From: Lethocerus indicus
Taxonomy: Eukaryota; Arthropoda; Insecta; Hemiptera; Belostomatidae
NCBI GenBank assembly: GCA_019843655.1
Contig: JACDQD010000005.1
Span: 4,677,575-4,741,574 of the forward strand
Direction of reading: 5' to 3'
Length of the DNA stretch: 64,000 bases
Below are positions 27,201-42,200 of this stretch, piece after piece. Within the stretch, counting starts at the first letter, position 1. Each line of letters starts with the position of its first letter. The notes under the pieces are model-generated. The model was not told the DNA's origin. It did not search any database and saw only the letters and a list, made by a program, of their open reading frames with translations. The position numbers and the translations under genes were made by a program.

Positions 27201-30200
27201 GCCCCGTTGGAGAATGACGTTCCTGAACAAATCTAAGACGTAAAAATGAATAAATAAGTGAGATTCAATTCTGTTTTTATGACCATGAGCATTAACATTG
27301 TTGCCTTACCAAAAAGGTTTGTGTTGTATGCATTTATAAAATGAAAAAATATATTTCAAAGGAAATCATCAATTCACTGAGAGATAGTATAACTTGAAAA
27401 CGGAAGGAATATGGCCTATTCGCCACAATCTAGCGACTGTTTCTTTAATCTTAGTATTTGAAAATGTAACTGTATCAATGTGGGCGGTTTTCCTGTATTG
27501 GCATTGTAAACTGGAATCAGTAACCTTAAATCTTTTGGGGGACTCGACAAGATGTGAAATTGGTGAAATTTTCTTTCGAGAGTAATTTATTAGCCGCGGA
27601 ATAACCAACCTCTCGGGAGACCGAGAAGGAAGAGAGAAGGTGTCGGACCAAATGGTAAACATGTTCAATTTATAAACAGGGTCCTGGCGAGCGGCAAGGC
27701 ACTTTGAACTGGGCAGGAAAAAACTCTGAAAGGAATAACACAAAGGGATAAAAAAGAACGAAGGAAGAAGGGCCGTTTACGTTTTTGTCTCTTTCGACTT
27801 GATACATCTCAGCTTTTGTTTCGAATATCTATTTTCTGAGCATTTCGTACCGATAGCCTGTCGCCATTCGTTTACATTTATATTTAGACTTGTTTTATAC
27901 GATTTCAAATGGTTTATGAATACATCAAATTCTTTTGGTTGCAATATTTACCTTCTTCAAGTAAGTGATTGATTTTAAAATCAAACTCTCATTTCATGTA
28001 TGTATGTTCATTACACGAATTTGTATGAAATTAGGTTTTCGGCTTATATTTAATCTCATAATACAAATGTTCATTGGTCGAATGGCCTAAGAGCCGGCTT
28101 ACGTGGTTTATCAAACTCCTGCTTATTTGAAGCGAATATACTGTGCAAAATATGTAAAAGAAATAAACGATGTTATGAACTCTGTACCGGCATACCCGAT
28201 TTCTCGACCGCTGGGAGAAAAATCCACGCATTTTATCGGATTCCTCCCTTTTCTTTACAAAGTACAGGAAAGACATTTTTGGAAGAAGAAACCAAGTAGT
28301 AATAAGCCTCTTCGGATGCCGATAGGCCTAAAAACCGAAGTAAAAACATCGTGTCGAAGGATGGGAAGGGGGAGGAGGATCGATGTTTCTTTTCATCTCT
28401 TATTTCATTTATGATTTATTTTCCTGGCCTCTCTATTATCTGCTTTTTTCTTCTCCGACGCCCTTCTGTTTGAGAATCGGAGCCCGAACTCCTGAGGCGG
28501 AGTTTCGATAACCACCGCGAAGAAAAAAGGGAAATAAAACAGGCGACGATTGAATTATTCCTTTCTCCCCCACCCCTCTCTCTCTCTTTGAAAAAGCGAT
28601 TTCCTTTGAAAACGGCAGTTTCCCCGCTTTAAAAGAAACTGAGCGGAAAACCGAGAACTGGAAAAACGGATTCGATCCGTGCGGAACTGTCTTTCCCACC
28701 TGGCAAAGTTTAGCCCACTGAACTCACTCCAGTGCCGGTACCATATCTCAAAACGCGTTAATTATAAGATTAAATTTATTGCCCTAATTGTATTTTTAAA
28801 CTTTTATTTAATGACAGCACGCTGTATGAACTTCTGTACACGCCAGTAATAAATAAAGTGCAGCGGTGCGAAGGCAACATTGTTCTGTAGAATTGTTCTC
28901 CAAAACCGAAAAATTCCCATCGAACGACTGCTTCATTACGGGAATTGTTCGGCAACAACGTGGCTAAACGTCACGTAGAAAACCGAGTGTTTTGTTTTAT
29001 GAAATCCGGGTGTTTGTGAGGAGGGGGTGGGGGTGGGTGTACTAATGAGTGAACTGGAACCGCCGCGTTCAAATGCATTCCTCCACGTGTCAGGACATGC
29101 CCCGATCCCGGCCCACAGTTGGCAGCAACTTCTCATTTATTACGGTTTTACTAACACAACGTACCCGGTAGCAGTGCAACATTCTCTTCGACGAGAGGGG
29201 GAGCAATGATCTATTACACTTTATTATAAAACGAATGTATTTAATACGTCTTTGCCTATTATTGTAGCTAACGTGGGCAAAAACTAGTGAAGACAAGGGG
29301 ATTTACACTGTTACACTGCTACAACAGTTTGATTTGAACCTTTATTACGAGTTGTATTGATGTTTTTCTTCAATAAATTGAAATCATAATTATATGAATT
29401 GGGTTGCACAAAAAAAAGAAACGAAATAAAAAATTGTCGATAAGAAATATAGCAGCCTTTAATTTGAGAAATTTCCTGCTGAATCGTATACACGATCGCC
29501 TTTGTTTTGACCGCAGACCGACGAGGAAATAATTATTCGGTAGTCGGGCCCTTGGGAGAGAATTTCGGAACGGAGGCATTCGAAAGGTCGTACGCCTTGG
29601 AAACCCGGCGCAGACTTTGCGCGCCGCGGGAGCCCGTAATAATTTAATACGGCCCTTAATGACCGCCGAAAGTCATTTACTCGGAACACTCTAATGTCCC
29701 ATTCGGGAATTTATTCATACGATCCGAGCGATTAACATGTTTACATTGCCAGGCCACTCACTCTGTATTTATAGTGCGCCAGAGCAGACACGCCGGCAAT
29801 TCTCTATGATATGCGTAATATAATCGGGGATTCACTTTTAGCAGAATCGGAAATTGCAATGTTTTTAAACAAATACTGTTTGCAGTCGTCTGATCTCGAC
29901 AATACTGTCCACATAACTACAGTATCCGGTTAACTCGCAAAAGTTAATACTATACCTCAATATATTTGGGAATACATTGCTGGTTGGAAATTTATACTAC
30001 CCCAATTAAAGATACTAGAGTATTTCGTCTTATAAAAAAGACCATATATTGACAAGTAGTTGGGCCCCAAAAAGATTTCTTGAACAAAATTTACGCCAAA
30101 TATTTATATATAAAATAGTAATAAAATATAGATTGTCCTTGGTAATGCTGGTTATTATATTTTCAGGTGTTTTCGGTTCATTGAACTTTTCAATTGTCCA

Positions 30201-33200
30201 AATGATTATTTATGTAATTTTAGTACTGGTAAAGCACTGTTAGAAGCAGTACTTATTTGTTTACGATTTCCAGCACAGGATGTAAGATTAAAATATTGAA
30301 AGTCTATAAGATATATTCTTACAGTGATAGTAATTTTCTTCCACTACTCAGACACCACAGAATTTTTCATAATTCTATTATAGCCGTATATAATTTTCAA
30401 AAATTAGGCCAGAAGAAAAATGTCTCCAACAAAAAGTTTGCCAAATATTTGTATATAAAACAGTAATAAAATATAGAGTGTATCCTTGATAATGCCGGTT
30501 ACATTTTCGGCTCGACGCGACAAGGAGTATTCAATCGATCGGGCTTGTTCGACATTTACATCCTCTGGGGGCCGAGGCAATTCAACCGAAAAAGGTCAGT
30601 TACCCCAAAGCTCAAGCCCGTAGAGCTGCCGACAATAGGTTCTCCCGGCTCCAAGCCCTGTCGCATTGTATTTAGTAGCCAGCTTTAACGCAGTACAGAA
30701 CAAGTGTCACTGTACTGCACCTCTGTGCTGACCAAACAAAAAAAAATACAATAGCGAAAGCATTTTAAACAATCCCTATTTACCCCCCACCCTCCACCCC
30801 AAATCCCACAACTGACCAAAAGGATTCTCACAACTAGTGAAGTTGATAATCTTCTTATATAACCATTCATTAATAATTAAATACGGCAAATGAGGATAAT
30901 GAAAACTATTACAGAAATTTAATGTGCTTTAATGGAGTATTAGTTTAATAATTAGTAAGTACTAACATAGAATTTTTGTTTGTTTCAGGTACGTAGTACA
31001 ACACTTGAATCGGACGGTATCGTAAGTTAATATTTATCATACTGTAATTGCATACTATGGACATATAATTGTTTATCGTCTATTTTGAACGGTACAAAGT
31101 GGTAGAATGGAATGTATAGTTTCTGTTCGGTCTCAGTAGACGTAATTATGGCAATAGTCAAATAGCTTAGATCCAATCAGCCATGCCACATTAATAGGGT
31201 CCAGTTTATCATTTAATCGTTATCAGTACTGATTATATAATATTAGAAGGCTAATGTGATATTTGGTTTATTTACATATAAAAAATTTTTCAAACAAACA
31301 ACCGTCTCATTGTGGAATTGTTGATGAAAGAAAAAGCTCTGAAAAAGGAACGAACTTTCGTTTTCATACGAGACTAAATATTTCTTTCTTCATAAATGAT
31401 TTCTCCTTCGATATTAGGAGCAGCATTAAATGCTCTTCTCGTTTGTAACAAACTAACGCAATACAAGTTTTAACACATCGCTGTAGGAAATCGCATCTAC
31501 TGCAGAACGGGTAATACTGCATGCGTTGAAATACATTCTTAAAAAAATTGATAGGCCTTGATTTCGTGGTCAATATAAAAATAACATCAAAATGACTAAA
31601 ATGAGTTTACATAAACGAAAATCTGCTTGTATTAATTCCCAAATTCATATTTGCGTCCACTGCATACTTTCCCGAAAGTAAAATTGTGGTCAAAATCATC
31701 CTTCTGTTGTTCTTATTTATAAATGCCGAATTAATATTAAATTTAACGTTTTAAAACGTCTCTCAGGCCGGATTACTCGGCTTATTTAATTGGTTTAATT
31801 TGCGCCTCATGAATGCGGAATGACATTATTCGAAAAACCCCCCTGCATTAGGTTAATGGGATTTCATGAAGTAAATAGAAACGGGTGTATTTTCAGTTGC
31901 ACGTATTTCAGCTTAATACAATTAATAAATAATATAACATTAATGCCGTCTGCCCTGCGCAGATGAAATATATCATCTATACTCGAGCAACACCGTACAT
32001 CGATTTAATTATAAATTATGGTGTTTAACAATGAATCGAATAACATTTTCTAGGTAACTACTAGATAAAATAATTTAATACACAATTCATTAATCGTTTT
32101 AATAGTCCTGTTTTAATAACACCACCAATGGCTTTCATTCATTTTTGTGAAAAACACTAGATGTTTTCCAGAGAAATCATTATTGATCACTCAGGGTTGA
32201 AATTTTACATTTGGTTTATTACTTCGCTAAATATACTGCAGACTGCATTTCCGGTTGAATACCTTTGCCCTTAATTAGCTCGGGTGATCATTTACCCTCC
32301 AACCCTTTGGCGATCACTTGTATTGAACTTTATCATGTTTACAGAACCCACGTGGATCCGTCGATTCAATCGTTTTGAGAGTTTAATAGGGTGTGAGAGA
32401 GATGATTGAAATATATATTTACAATTTCAGTAGTTACCTCTGTTCGGGGCTCAAGCACAACACAAGAAATCCATCCGAGATTGAGCTTTTGGGAGAACTC
32501 TTTTTCGGAAAATTATTGTTTTCAGGATTATTCTTATAATATTTGAAAGAATAAGGCTGGTTAAGTGTTTACTACGAATGAGAGTTGTACTAGGCAAACG
32601 TACAATACCTACTTATCGAGGCCTATTCTATCAGGTCGAATTTTCCAAGAAATAGGCCAAATGTTAAAGCCACTATTACTATTATTATTATTATCATTGC
32701 CTATTAGTAGAACCATTATAATGTTATGGAATTGGAACCAATCGGGTTCTAGAGGCCTGGTAATTTCCAGTAGATCTAATTGCTTGTGACTCTATATTCT
32801 CGATAATGCACACTTATACCCCCTACATTTTGTCGGCTCAGAGACCCCGTCATAAAATAAATTAGATAAAATTTCCTTTTTACTTAGCTATCGAATTTCC
32901 TGCGGCCCTTTCTTAATTGCGTCGAAAAAAAGTCTAAGTCGGAGTTAATTAATTTTGTATGCGGCTTTCTTAGCGTTAACTAAACTCTGCCGAGAATCTA
33001 ATATTCTATGTTGTCGTTTTACGGATATTAAAACGGGCAGTAATTTATCCGTTTGGAGATATGACCCTCTAAAAATGTGACCGCAAGTAAAACAGTTGTA
33101 CGAAAACCGTTGATTTATTGTATAATGCGCTGGGCAATTATGAACTCGTTATTTTATATCCTTTATGTTAATGGTCCATTTGCTTCTGATCTTCCTGCGA

Positions 33201-36200
33201 CCCAATGTGAAACCTTCAATTTTATATACTTGTCTAACAAATTCCTTATTAGAATTTCCTTCTTAAATTATCCTTCCGATATTATTTGATTTGTTCACAT
33301 AAAATTTACAGTTAAATTTTTACAATAAATGTTCTTTGAACGAATGTCACTTAAACGTAATAATCATCATATCTCAACAATACGCTTTATTTATTTATTA
33401 ACTGCGAATTTAAGAAAATATATACAAATTCGGGTTACTTAGGAATGTTGGTTGTCTGCGAGTCATCCATCCTCTCTGCGTTGGCACTGCAATTTTACTG
33501 AGGTAAAAAATATAGTAAATATTTTATTTCATTAGCAACAGGAGCTCTTAATAATTTCAATATCATAATTTTCTCCGTTTGTCAAGATCCAATACGATTG
33601 TCTACATCCGTGTCCTTATACGGTGCAATCAACGCCTTGTTCTCTCGGTTCTTGACCCCTGGAGACCTTGCAGAAGACATGCTGACAGTGAGGGTGTCCA
33701 AAAATATGTAAATTTGAACGATAAGCCGTATAAAATGTGTATTTGAAATTTCTTTAAATCGAATACGCCCATATTTATGTTTTACGCTACTGGCAGCCCA
33801 AATATAATACCGCTCAATCGTATTGTCTGTGCCAGATGCGGGGAGCAGTGGGGGGTTGGTTGGGGGTGGTATTGTGGGGGTGAGGAGGGGGAGGACATTA
33901 TTCAGGCCACGTCTTCTTCCATCCCGGATACGTCTGCCGGCGCATTTATTTTCCGCGCCGCTTTATTTATTTATGTTTTTTTTTTGCGGAATATTCCCGA
34001 ACCCCCGTGCGAAGTGATGACGTTTCGGTTCGCGACCCCCTCGGTCCTGGCCCCGTTGTCAGAATCAGCAGTCCTGACCCAACCGCCATTTTAATAATAT
34101 CCTTTGTTCCTTCGGATAAATAAGGAATCCCCGGTTCGGTGCTTAGCCGACCGGCTCGATTCAGGATTCGTTTTTCGCCGATCCCCTCAATCGCTCGGTA
34201 TGTTTTATTCAGCTTACTGTTGTTCCGGTCAAGGCAACTTACATACAAATTTTGTAGAGAGGGACTGGGAAATGGGACGAGGAATTTGATAATTCAGGTG
34301 GGACTATAATGATATATCTTATAAAATACATATATAGTGACAATATCTTCACGTTTTCATTTGGTCCATACTTATGCTTATTACACTATTGAGGGTGGTG
34401 TTGACGAGTTGGAGATTGAAGGTAGATTAACTCGGTAATTGATCCCGCGGCGGAGGTTGGAGAACGCATATATACGGATAACTCCGGACTTCTGGCACGC
34501 AGTTTCCAAAACGCAGGGATAACGCTCGACTGAGGCACTCCACGCGGGGGCGGATTAATTTCATTTTATTCGGCGGAGTCTGCCCCGAGTTCAGTTATTG
34601 GTTCAAGGTCCCTAATTGAGTGTGTGGGATGTGGCGGAGTGGTGGTGGCGAAGTTGCTGGCACGGCGAGACACGAGTGTTTACTGTGGGCAGCGAGAACT
34701 CATTATTCTTCGGCCCAAATTCGGCAAGTGATATTTGCTGGTGAAAAAAGGAAATACAGGGAGTATAATTGGAACTATAGAAAAGGAAGGAAAGTATGGA
34801 ACATACACTGTGGTCTTTCGTTTAAAAAATCGTTGGGCGTAAGGCTTTGTGTAAAGGGAGGGGGAGGGCGGATAGCGAGGGAACAGAAGGGGTGGAAATC
34901 GCGATGGCGTTTTCAATAAATCAACTTTTGACGGGCGTTTAATCTCAACACTATTGTCGCATTATAAATTTCCCGGCGAGGCGTCGGCACGCTGTTGAGG
35001 GGGGGGGGTGGTTGGAAGAGGGGGCCGGGAGATCGAATCCGGGTCACACCGAATATCCAGTAGGCGTGTGAACCGTGGAGGAGGTGTAGGAGGTCGTCTA
35101 GGAGACTAAATGTTATTCAAAATTGTGACAGGGAAAGTGCGTGGGGGAGTATGGTGCTGTCAGGGGCCTACCCCTCCGCCCGCCCCCGTCCCACATCCAC
35201 ACGTCCAAAAGTCAAGAATTTATGGACGTCACCGCGCTAAAATATTAAATTTTCGGTTGGCGGGCCGGGTTAAGCCCGTTTCGGTTCTGGTGCGCAAAGC
35301 ACTCGATTACGCAGTCCTTCCTTCATTCCCGCGCCTCCTCCACTAGCACGTGTTACTAGCCTAGGTACGCTAGAAACAAGGATGTCTGTTTTAGGGTCTG
35401 GACGCTGAGATTCATTCAATAAACAATTCAATCAGTAAAAATTTGCAATCAATCAGGCCCTGCAAGTAAAAACTCTTAAATACCACCCATAACGAGCCCA
35501 AAATACAGCCAGGGTACTATACCACTGATCCTGGAGGTTTCATGATAATTTTTGCAACAATTGCTATAATAACAATAATTTCGACGTGGCATTCAGCCTC
35601 TTAGACATGAGAGGATTTTATTCTTTCCCTGTCGATATCACGGTAGTTCTTCATCTACGTAAGAGCTCCAGTTATTTGAATAGTAGCTAAGTAAATGCCC
35701 CTAATTCGGCAGATAATAGGAGTTAAATGAAGTAGGGTAGAGGATCATCGAAAAAGACCAGATTGATTCACACTTCAAAATCCTCGCATCTTTCTGTCGG
35801 CGATGAAAGAGCTGAGGCGTGTGACTGAAATTCGAGCGGAGACCTTCCTAGAATCATTAGACCAGTCGAAATGCGCTCCATTTCACCCGCGATCTCTCCA
35901 ACTACCTTTTTGAGTCGTGTGAACGCTCGGTTTGAACGGGCAAGCGGAATCGGATGGTCGATTTTTAGGCGCTCGGCGTATTCCCCGAGAGGAGAATTTT
36001 GTTGTTGTTTTCGAAAGCCGGGTAACGGACTTTGATGTGTCGATACGTTGGTCGAAACTAATACAGCGATTTTCCTTTCGGGTAATTAAACCTTAATAAG
36101 CCTTATCGCCCTCCCAAATTGTGCTCAGTATATCAGTTCTCCTGACACATTCTGTGTCTCGAATTTCTGGTTTGTTGATTACCTTCCTGTCCACCTTTCG

Positions 36201-39200
36201 GTCTGAAATAACGCTGATCTTCGTTGAGTACTAAGCCGAGATGATTCGCTCCGACCGCGTATTCAACACAGTCGAGTCGGACCTGTCAGAACGCGACCTG
36301 TAACAGCCTCGCTCGGTCGGCGGTCAAATATTCACGCGGCGGCGGCTGTGACATCCATCCACCTATTCCCATTAACCGGTAATTTGCACGTCATAGAGGC
36401 CTCTATTAGCGGCCTAAACACGTCTAGCATTTCTTGGGCCCATTGCTAATTCATTTCTGGAGATGTCGGCTGTCTCTCTGGACCCACTCGCCCAGCATTC
36501 AACAATTCAACATTTCACGACTGATGTGTGTAATATGTTACATTTGTGGAACGGAGACGGCTTTGCATCTCTCTTGGGCGTTACGGCTATTTGAATATGT
36601 TTCTGGACCCCAAGATTCTCTTCTATATAATAATTCTACACATAATTTATATACGGTTTATTTAACAATCAATTTATGAATCAATCTTTTTTAGTAGTAT
36701 GATATTACAAGTATCCAGATGGATTTCACTCGATTATTCGATCGATTTTACATTTTTTAATCGCATAAAAGTAACGTTAAATGTACATTAATAAACCATT
36801 TTTGAATGCATTTATGCACCGTCTGCGAAGCTCAAAAAAATACTGTAGAAATAGATTTATCTATGTGGTTAATGACAACCGAAGTAACAAAAACAACTGC
36901 GCTAATAAGAAATGAGGCGCTTACGCTTCACATTAATTAACTGATCCTTCAGTTAATTACTGTAATAAAATATTTAAAATGTTGCTCACTTATTTTGAAT
37001 TGTAAAAATTGGTTTCTACTAGGGCCAGTCATGGATTAACTCCGAAATTCTGCTGAAATATATACATTTTACTATTATTCAGTGGAATTCAGCGCGTTGT
37101 GAAGTGGTCTTAATTTGCATGCAAGAACATTATACATTTGATGATGCTCTTTGTTAGAGTGAAAAGCTGACTCAGGACCGGTTCTTCAGCCGACCCGTGT
37201 CGCCCGAGGAGTGGTATAAATTATTCAAGGGAAAATGACAAAGAAAAATTCAGGACGAAAATTCGGTTACGTGGCGATCAAATCGGAAGATTCAAGAGGC
37301 GGTTTTTTTTCAGAAACTCGAGAACCCTTTAAGGTTCAAACTTCAAGCAAGTGGGGGTGGACTATGCTACCTGTCCTTAAACACTAATGTCTCTTCGCCA
37401 AAAAAATCACAATATACGTCCATTTTATATTCCCATCTATTAATATATGCAACGTCATTCCAGTATTATTAATACAGCTGGAAAGTATTACAATAAAAAC
37501 ATTTATAAATCTGTTATAATATCTTTATAAAGGTTTTTCTGTTGATCCAAAATTCATTGAAAAAAGTTTATTTCTAGTAATCTAGTTATTCTGCGCAAGT
37601 GCGCTCAAAGAACTTTAGTTAAGTACATTTCCGCAACACCCTCAGGGGGGCGCTAGTTTATCGGGGCAAGTGGACCAAACGAACTTTAGTTAAGTACATT
37701 TCCGCATCATCCTCAGGGGGGCGCTAGTTTATCGGTGCAAGTGTACCCAACGAACTTTAGTTAAGTACATTTCCGCACCACCCTCAGGGGGCGCTAGTTT
37801 ATCGGTGCAAGTGTACCCAACGAACTTTAGTTAAGTACATTTCCGCACCACCCTCAGGGGGCGCTAGTTTATCGGTGCAAGTGTACCCAACGAACTTTAG
37901 TTAAGTACATTTCCGCACCACCCTCAGGGGGGCGCTAGTTTATCGGTGCAAGTTGATCAAACGAACATTAGTTCAATACATTTCCGCACCACCCTCAGGG
38001 GGGCGCTAGTTTATCGGTATAAATGGACCAAACGAACTTTAGTTAAGTACATTAATATTTGTACTTTGTACTCGTTAAACATAACGATTTTTGTGAAACT
38101 AGCTCCCCTCTCAGTGTGGTGCGGAAATGTACTTAACTAAAGTTGGCCACAACAATGCATGCCAACAACTGTACGCCATGCGTAGACAATGTACGCCACA
38201 TTGAGAAATTAGGTGGCTTGCCTGCGTAAAATTCTCAGAGTAAGTAGAGGAAAAAGCAGCGCCAGCAATGGCTTTGGTTCGGACCTATTTTGTGCTGGAC
38301 ATTCAATTAAATAGCCTGTATTGTCCATGTTGAGACCAATAAGATTGCCCCTTTCATCCCACAGCCTCTTAACAACATGTAAGGACTTCCTTTATCCTTG
38401 AGCAGGGCCTCTTTCATACGTGTGGGAAACGCGTTTTTCCAGGTAAGAGGTAGTTGTATTTTATTGTTAATAACCTCAACTACAGTTTCTTACAAACATT
38501 CCCTACAGTACAACATTATTTCTTATTTCCGCTCACAGTTATACGATCGGTATACATTCCGACAGTGTACAAACTAGTGTGCCATCATTAAACGATTACT
38601 CGGAATCTTTATTGCAGTTTTCTCTTAACAGAAATTGGGTATAAATCTCTCTCAATGCTTCACTGGATGATTCAGAATCAGTTGTACTCTCTCCCACATC
38701 CCCTACGAAAATGGCGAAAAAAAGGAATTGTAAAAATTATTGAAATACGAAAGAGAAGAGATTACATCCACAAAAGCAAATGAAGCAAGCATGAAACAAT
38801 AATCTTCGAACGAATTTCTGTTTCCCTTATATTATCCTTCTCAACGTAGTCATGCTGTATTAATACTCTACCAAGGCAACATAACTAACAGAAGTTAAGA
38901 TAGGTAAAAGGCAGCGGAATAATATATTCATAATTTTAAAATGAAAGGGCAAAAAATCTCAAATATAAGGGCAAAAAATCGGAGTGATTGATTTTTATAT
39001 TCACTGGAGCGCTTGCGCCAGTTTGTGTATGTGTAGGTAGGAGCTAATTGCTGGTGGTCCTGAAATTCGCCTGAAAGGTCCTGCAAATTGGCCTCTTCAG
39101 CGGATACAACTTATTCAAATGTACCGACTCTTTTAAAACCCATTTACCGTCTAATTGCCGAAATCCCGTGTATTTTGCCCCCAAAGTGTTGCCGCGGGTG

Positions 39201-42200
39201 GGGGGGGGGGGGAAACCGCTCGAATAAGCACTTTCCGTAAGCCCCTTGTCTTTCAAACGCTTGGCACCCAATCCCGACCACGCTTCATTAAAATAAAATA
39301 AAATCGAACTTATTTCTTTAATCTTTCGGACGATCTCTAATCAAAATACGATAACCCGACTAATAGGGGGAACTCGGACTGTAGGAAAGTATATTTCGTA
39401 ATATGAACAGAGGATGCGATATTTCAGCGTATCCCAACTATGCCCCAAATAGCAGACGAAATTGTGCACAAAAATAACAATCTGAAACTAGTATGAATAC
39501 GTACCGGTTACTTTATTAGTCCAGGATTAGTTCCAATTTGGTAATTTTTATTCGTGATTTGAATTTTTTTTAGTGTATCATTTCTCGATGGCCAATTGCA
39601 ATCCGACTAGGTGTCCTTTCGCTTAACGCTATCACTATCGGAATCTCGGGATCTTAATTCAAATTTTATAAAAAGTTATTATCGCCCTTATTCGAGCTTA
39701 GATACCGGGAATGAAGTCAGCCTGGGAGCTGAAAGTCTTCCAGTTCAAGGCGGAATTCCTCCTAAACCGCCCTCCTCTGGGTAAATTCATTTCGAGGAGA
39801 TTGCGGATAATGCCCGTTAGGGGGCACACTGGAATAGCCGCCCTTTGAGGAGCTTGTAGTCCTCGAGTCCACCTGGGACCTCGCCCGCCCCGGGGAGGAT
39901 GGATATAACTTAGGGCTGGACGGTGCACCGGCTCTAGACCTCGGCACGGTGAAACTTTCTATTCGAGGCGTAGACAAACGGGTGGAACAACTACTGTAAG
40001 CCCCCCAACTTCACCCGTTGTCAACTTTTAGTGCGTCGCTTAAATTCACTCGGCCCGTCCATCTTAAACCGCCCCCGACCCGGGAATAATATGTGGACCT
40101 GAAGAAGAGTAATGCGACTTCCTAAGTCCGCACAGTGGTGTTTTATTACTGTAATGTACGCTTTAAATTATAAACTGAACTAACTCTAGCCCTTCAGTGA
40201 GCGTCGGTTTCAAGATTAGGGCCAACTGAAATTCTATAAGAATTCTGTCCTAAGAAAAAAAAACTGGATTTAAAGAACTTGCCACAAATCCTACAATACT
40301 CTAATAGTACTAATTGTTTCTTCTATTTTCTAAGACATGTTAATCGGTCTTTGAGAATTCAAAGATATTCTTTAAAATACACTCTGTAAAATGTTAATCA
40401 AAACAATTCAAATCTGAAAGTGGAATTTATCTAATGATTTACACGAAACCGCATTTTTTAAAAATCTGTTATGTTAATGAACGAACGTTAGTACGGGTGT
40501 TTTACCGCCACTGTGAAATCGTATCCGTAGCATATATTAAATTATATATGATATTTGTTGAAATATCGACTTAATTTTCCTTTAAAACTATGATTTATTA
40601 AGTTCTATATTAACAAAAATGTAGGTTGATATAGGTTTTGGTGAACTTGTAAACAGCTTGAACTTGTAAACAGACAATTTCGGCAATCCACTTCCGTCCA
40701 GAATTATTTAAAGGGATAGTTGTTTTTTTGGGAGGATTTCGGCCTAACGTAATGGAATTTTCAAATGATGCCGAATACCGCCCTTTTTCTAGGGTCGTAA
40801 GATTTAATATTCAACAGATCAACGGAATGATCTAGCGGGGATATTCGAACCTCTTGTTGGCGAAGGCGTCCCATTAACCAGCAAATCCGCCGCCTCTGGT
40901 AACCCCCACCATTCCCCGGCCAGATACCAATCTCGAATTTGGTTTTGTATGAATAATAGAGCAATTTGACCTCCAAGTGTATCGATCCGACCCCAACGAC
41001 GTTTCAGAACAGATACAATCGTCTTTCACGCGACCGTTAAATGGATTTGTCCGAAGGATATATTCGGCCATAAATTCCCCGTGGGCCGTAATTACTGTTA
41101 TTATTAATTTATATTCATGTAGTCTTTACATTTAATGTCGCCAAATTATACTCCAATTTGGGTAATAAAATAAGTCTTTAAGCGAAATTGCCCCCCGACA
41201 ATTTGTTTTTAAATTTCTGCCCGGCGTATCTCGGGAAATGAGAATGGCGGATTTACGCGGATAAAAGTCGACCCTAAAATTGTTTCGAGGAGAATGCCGA
41301 TTCCTACAGTCATACCCTAACATTATGTGGCCTTCAGTTTGACAAAGGGGGTATAGTTTTTGAGAACAAATTATTTTGAAAACCAACAGTGAGTAAAGCC
41401 ATTTATTAATATCTGTAAATATATTATAGTAATTTCCAACGAGTATATTGGAATTTATAGAAGTTTTAACCATATTTACATATTTATATTCCCACTTACT
41501 ACTGAAGTAGTAGATTTCCGTTAGCGGACTTCCGACTTGTCACTTTCATTGCACTGTGGAAATACAATCAGGATAATATTTTCATTTCGGACTTTCATAA
41601 ATAGTAGTCAGAATGGTGTCAATGTCAATAATTCACTAGCATTATTTTACGCGGCAGTGTTTTACCTTTGAATTTTTGTTAAATTATTTGAACCAATTTA
41701 TATAATGGGGTCTACAGTGTCGATGAATCGCCAATACATCATTCGTCTCTTAAGGGAAATGTGCGGAGGTCAATACCGTGTCAAATGAATAATTCTCATT
41801 TAACGACCGTTATCTTTATCTCTAAGTCGTAAATTAAGCCTAAGGAGAGCACCCCCACTTTGATACTGTAATTAATCGATTGCGATTAGGTTATAAACCC
41901 TCTCCAATTTGCCCACGGAGGCCTGTGATACAGCCGAGTTTACTGAAATATTTACAGGACAATCGATCCGGATTAGAAAGAGATTTAATAATATCATAAT
42001 ACACACTATAATCGATTGGAGTTGAGTTTTATTTGAGTACAATCAAGGAAGAGATGGAGCGATAGGGCGGGCGGGGGTAGTCATTAGTAAAGTAAATCCT
42101 ATTAGAGGGTGGAAAAGTGGTGCTGAGTGGGACTTGCTTTATAGGGGTTGATTGCTAAAATCTGTCGGCTTAGTTACTTAACTTGGGCCAAGGTCAGGAG

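Larger units (their letters stand above)
3237..30988 (+). other. Mp intron 1 (27.8 kb)
   Basis: Very long intron with a consensus donor and a TTTGTTTCAG acceptor. It contains microsatellites, an AT-rich satellite-like patch near 23.4 kb, GC-rich islands (for example 20.6-21.1, 22.5-22.9 and 23.9-24.2 kb), inverted repeats and a two-copy direct repeat near 30.1-30.5 kb, listed separately. Reading frames of up to 173 codons occur but have no recognisable domains or composition and look like chance. Alternative promoters or unrecognised microexons could be hidden here. Confidence 0.6.

Noticed and set aside
35020..35050. tRNA-like TTCGAATCC-type motif (GATCGAATCCGGGTC)
   Set aside because: No acceptor stem or anticodon arm could be matched around it.
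37590..38051. CRISPR-like array
   Set aside because: The whole 70-71-bp unit is repeated with no unique spacers, and the genome is eukaryotic; it is a satellite.
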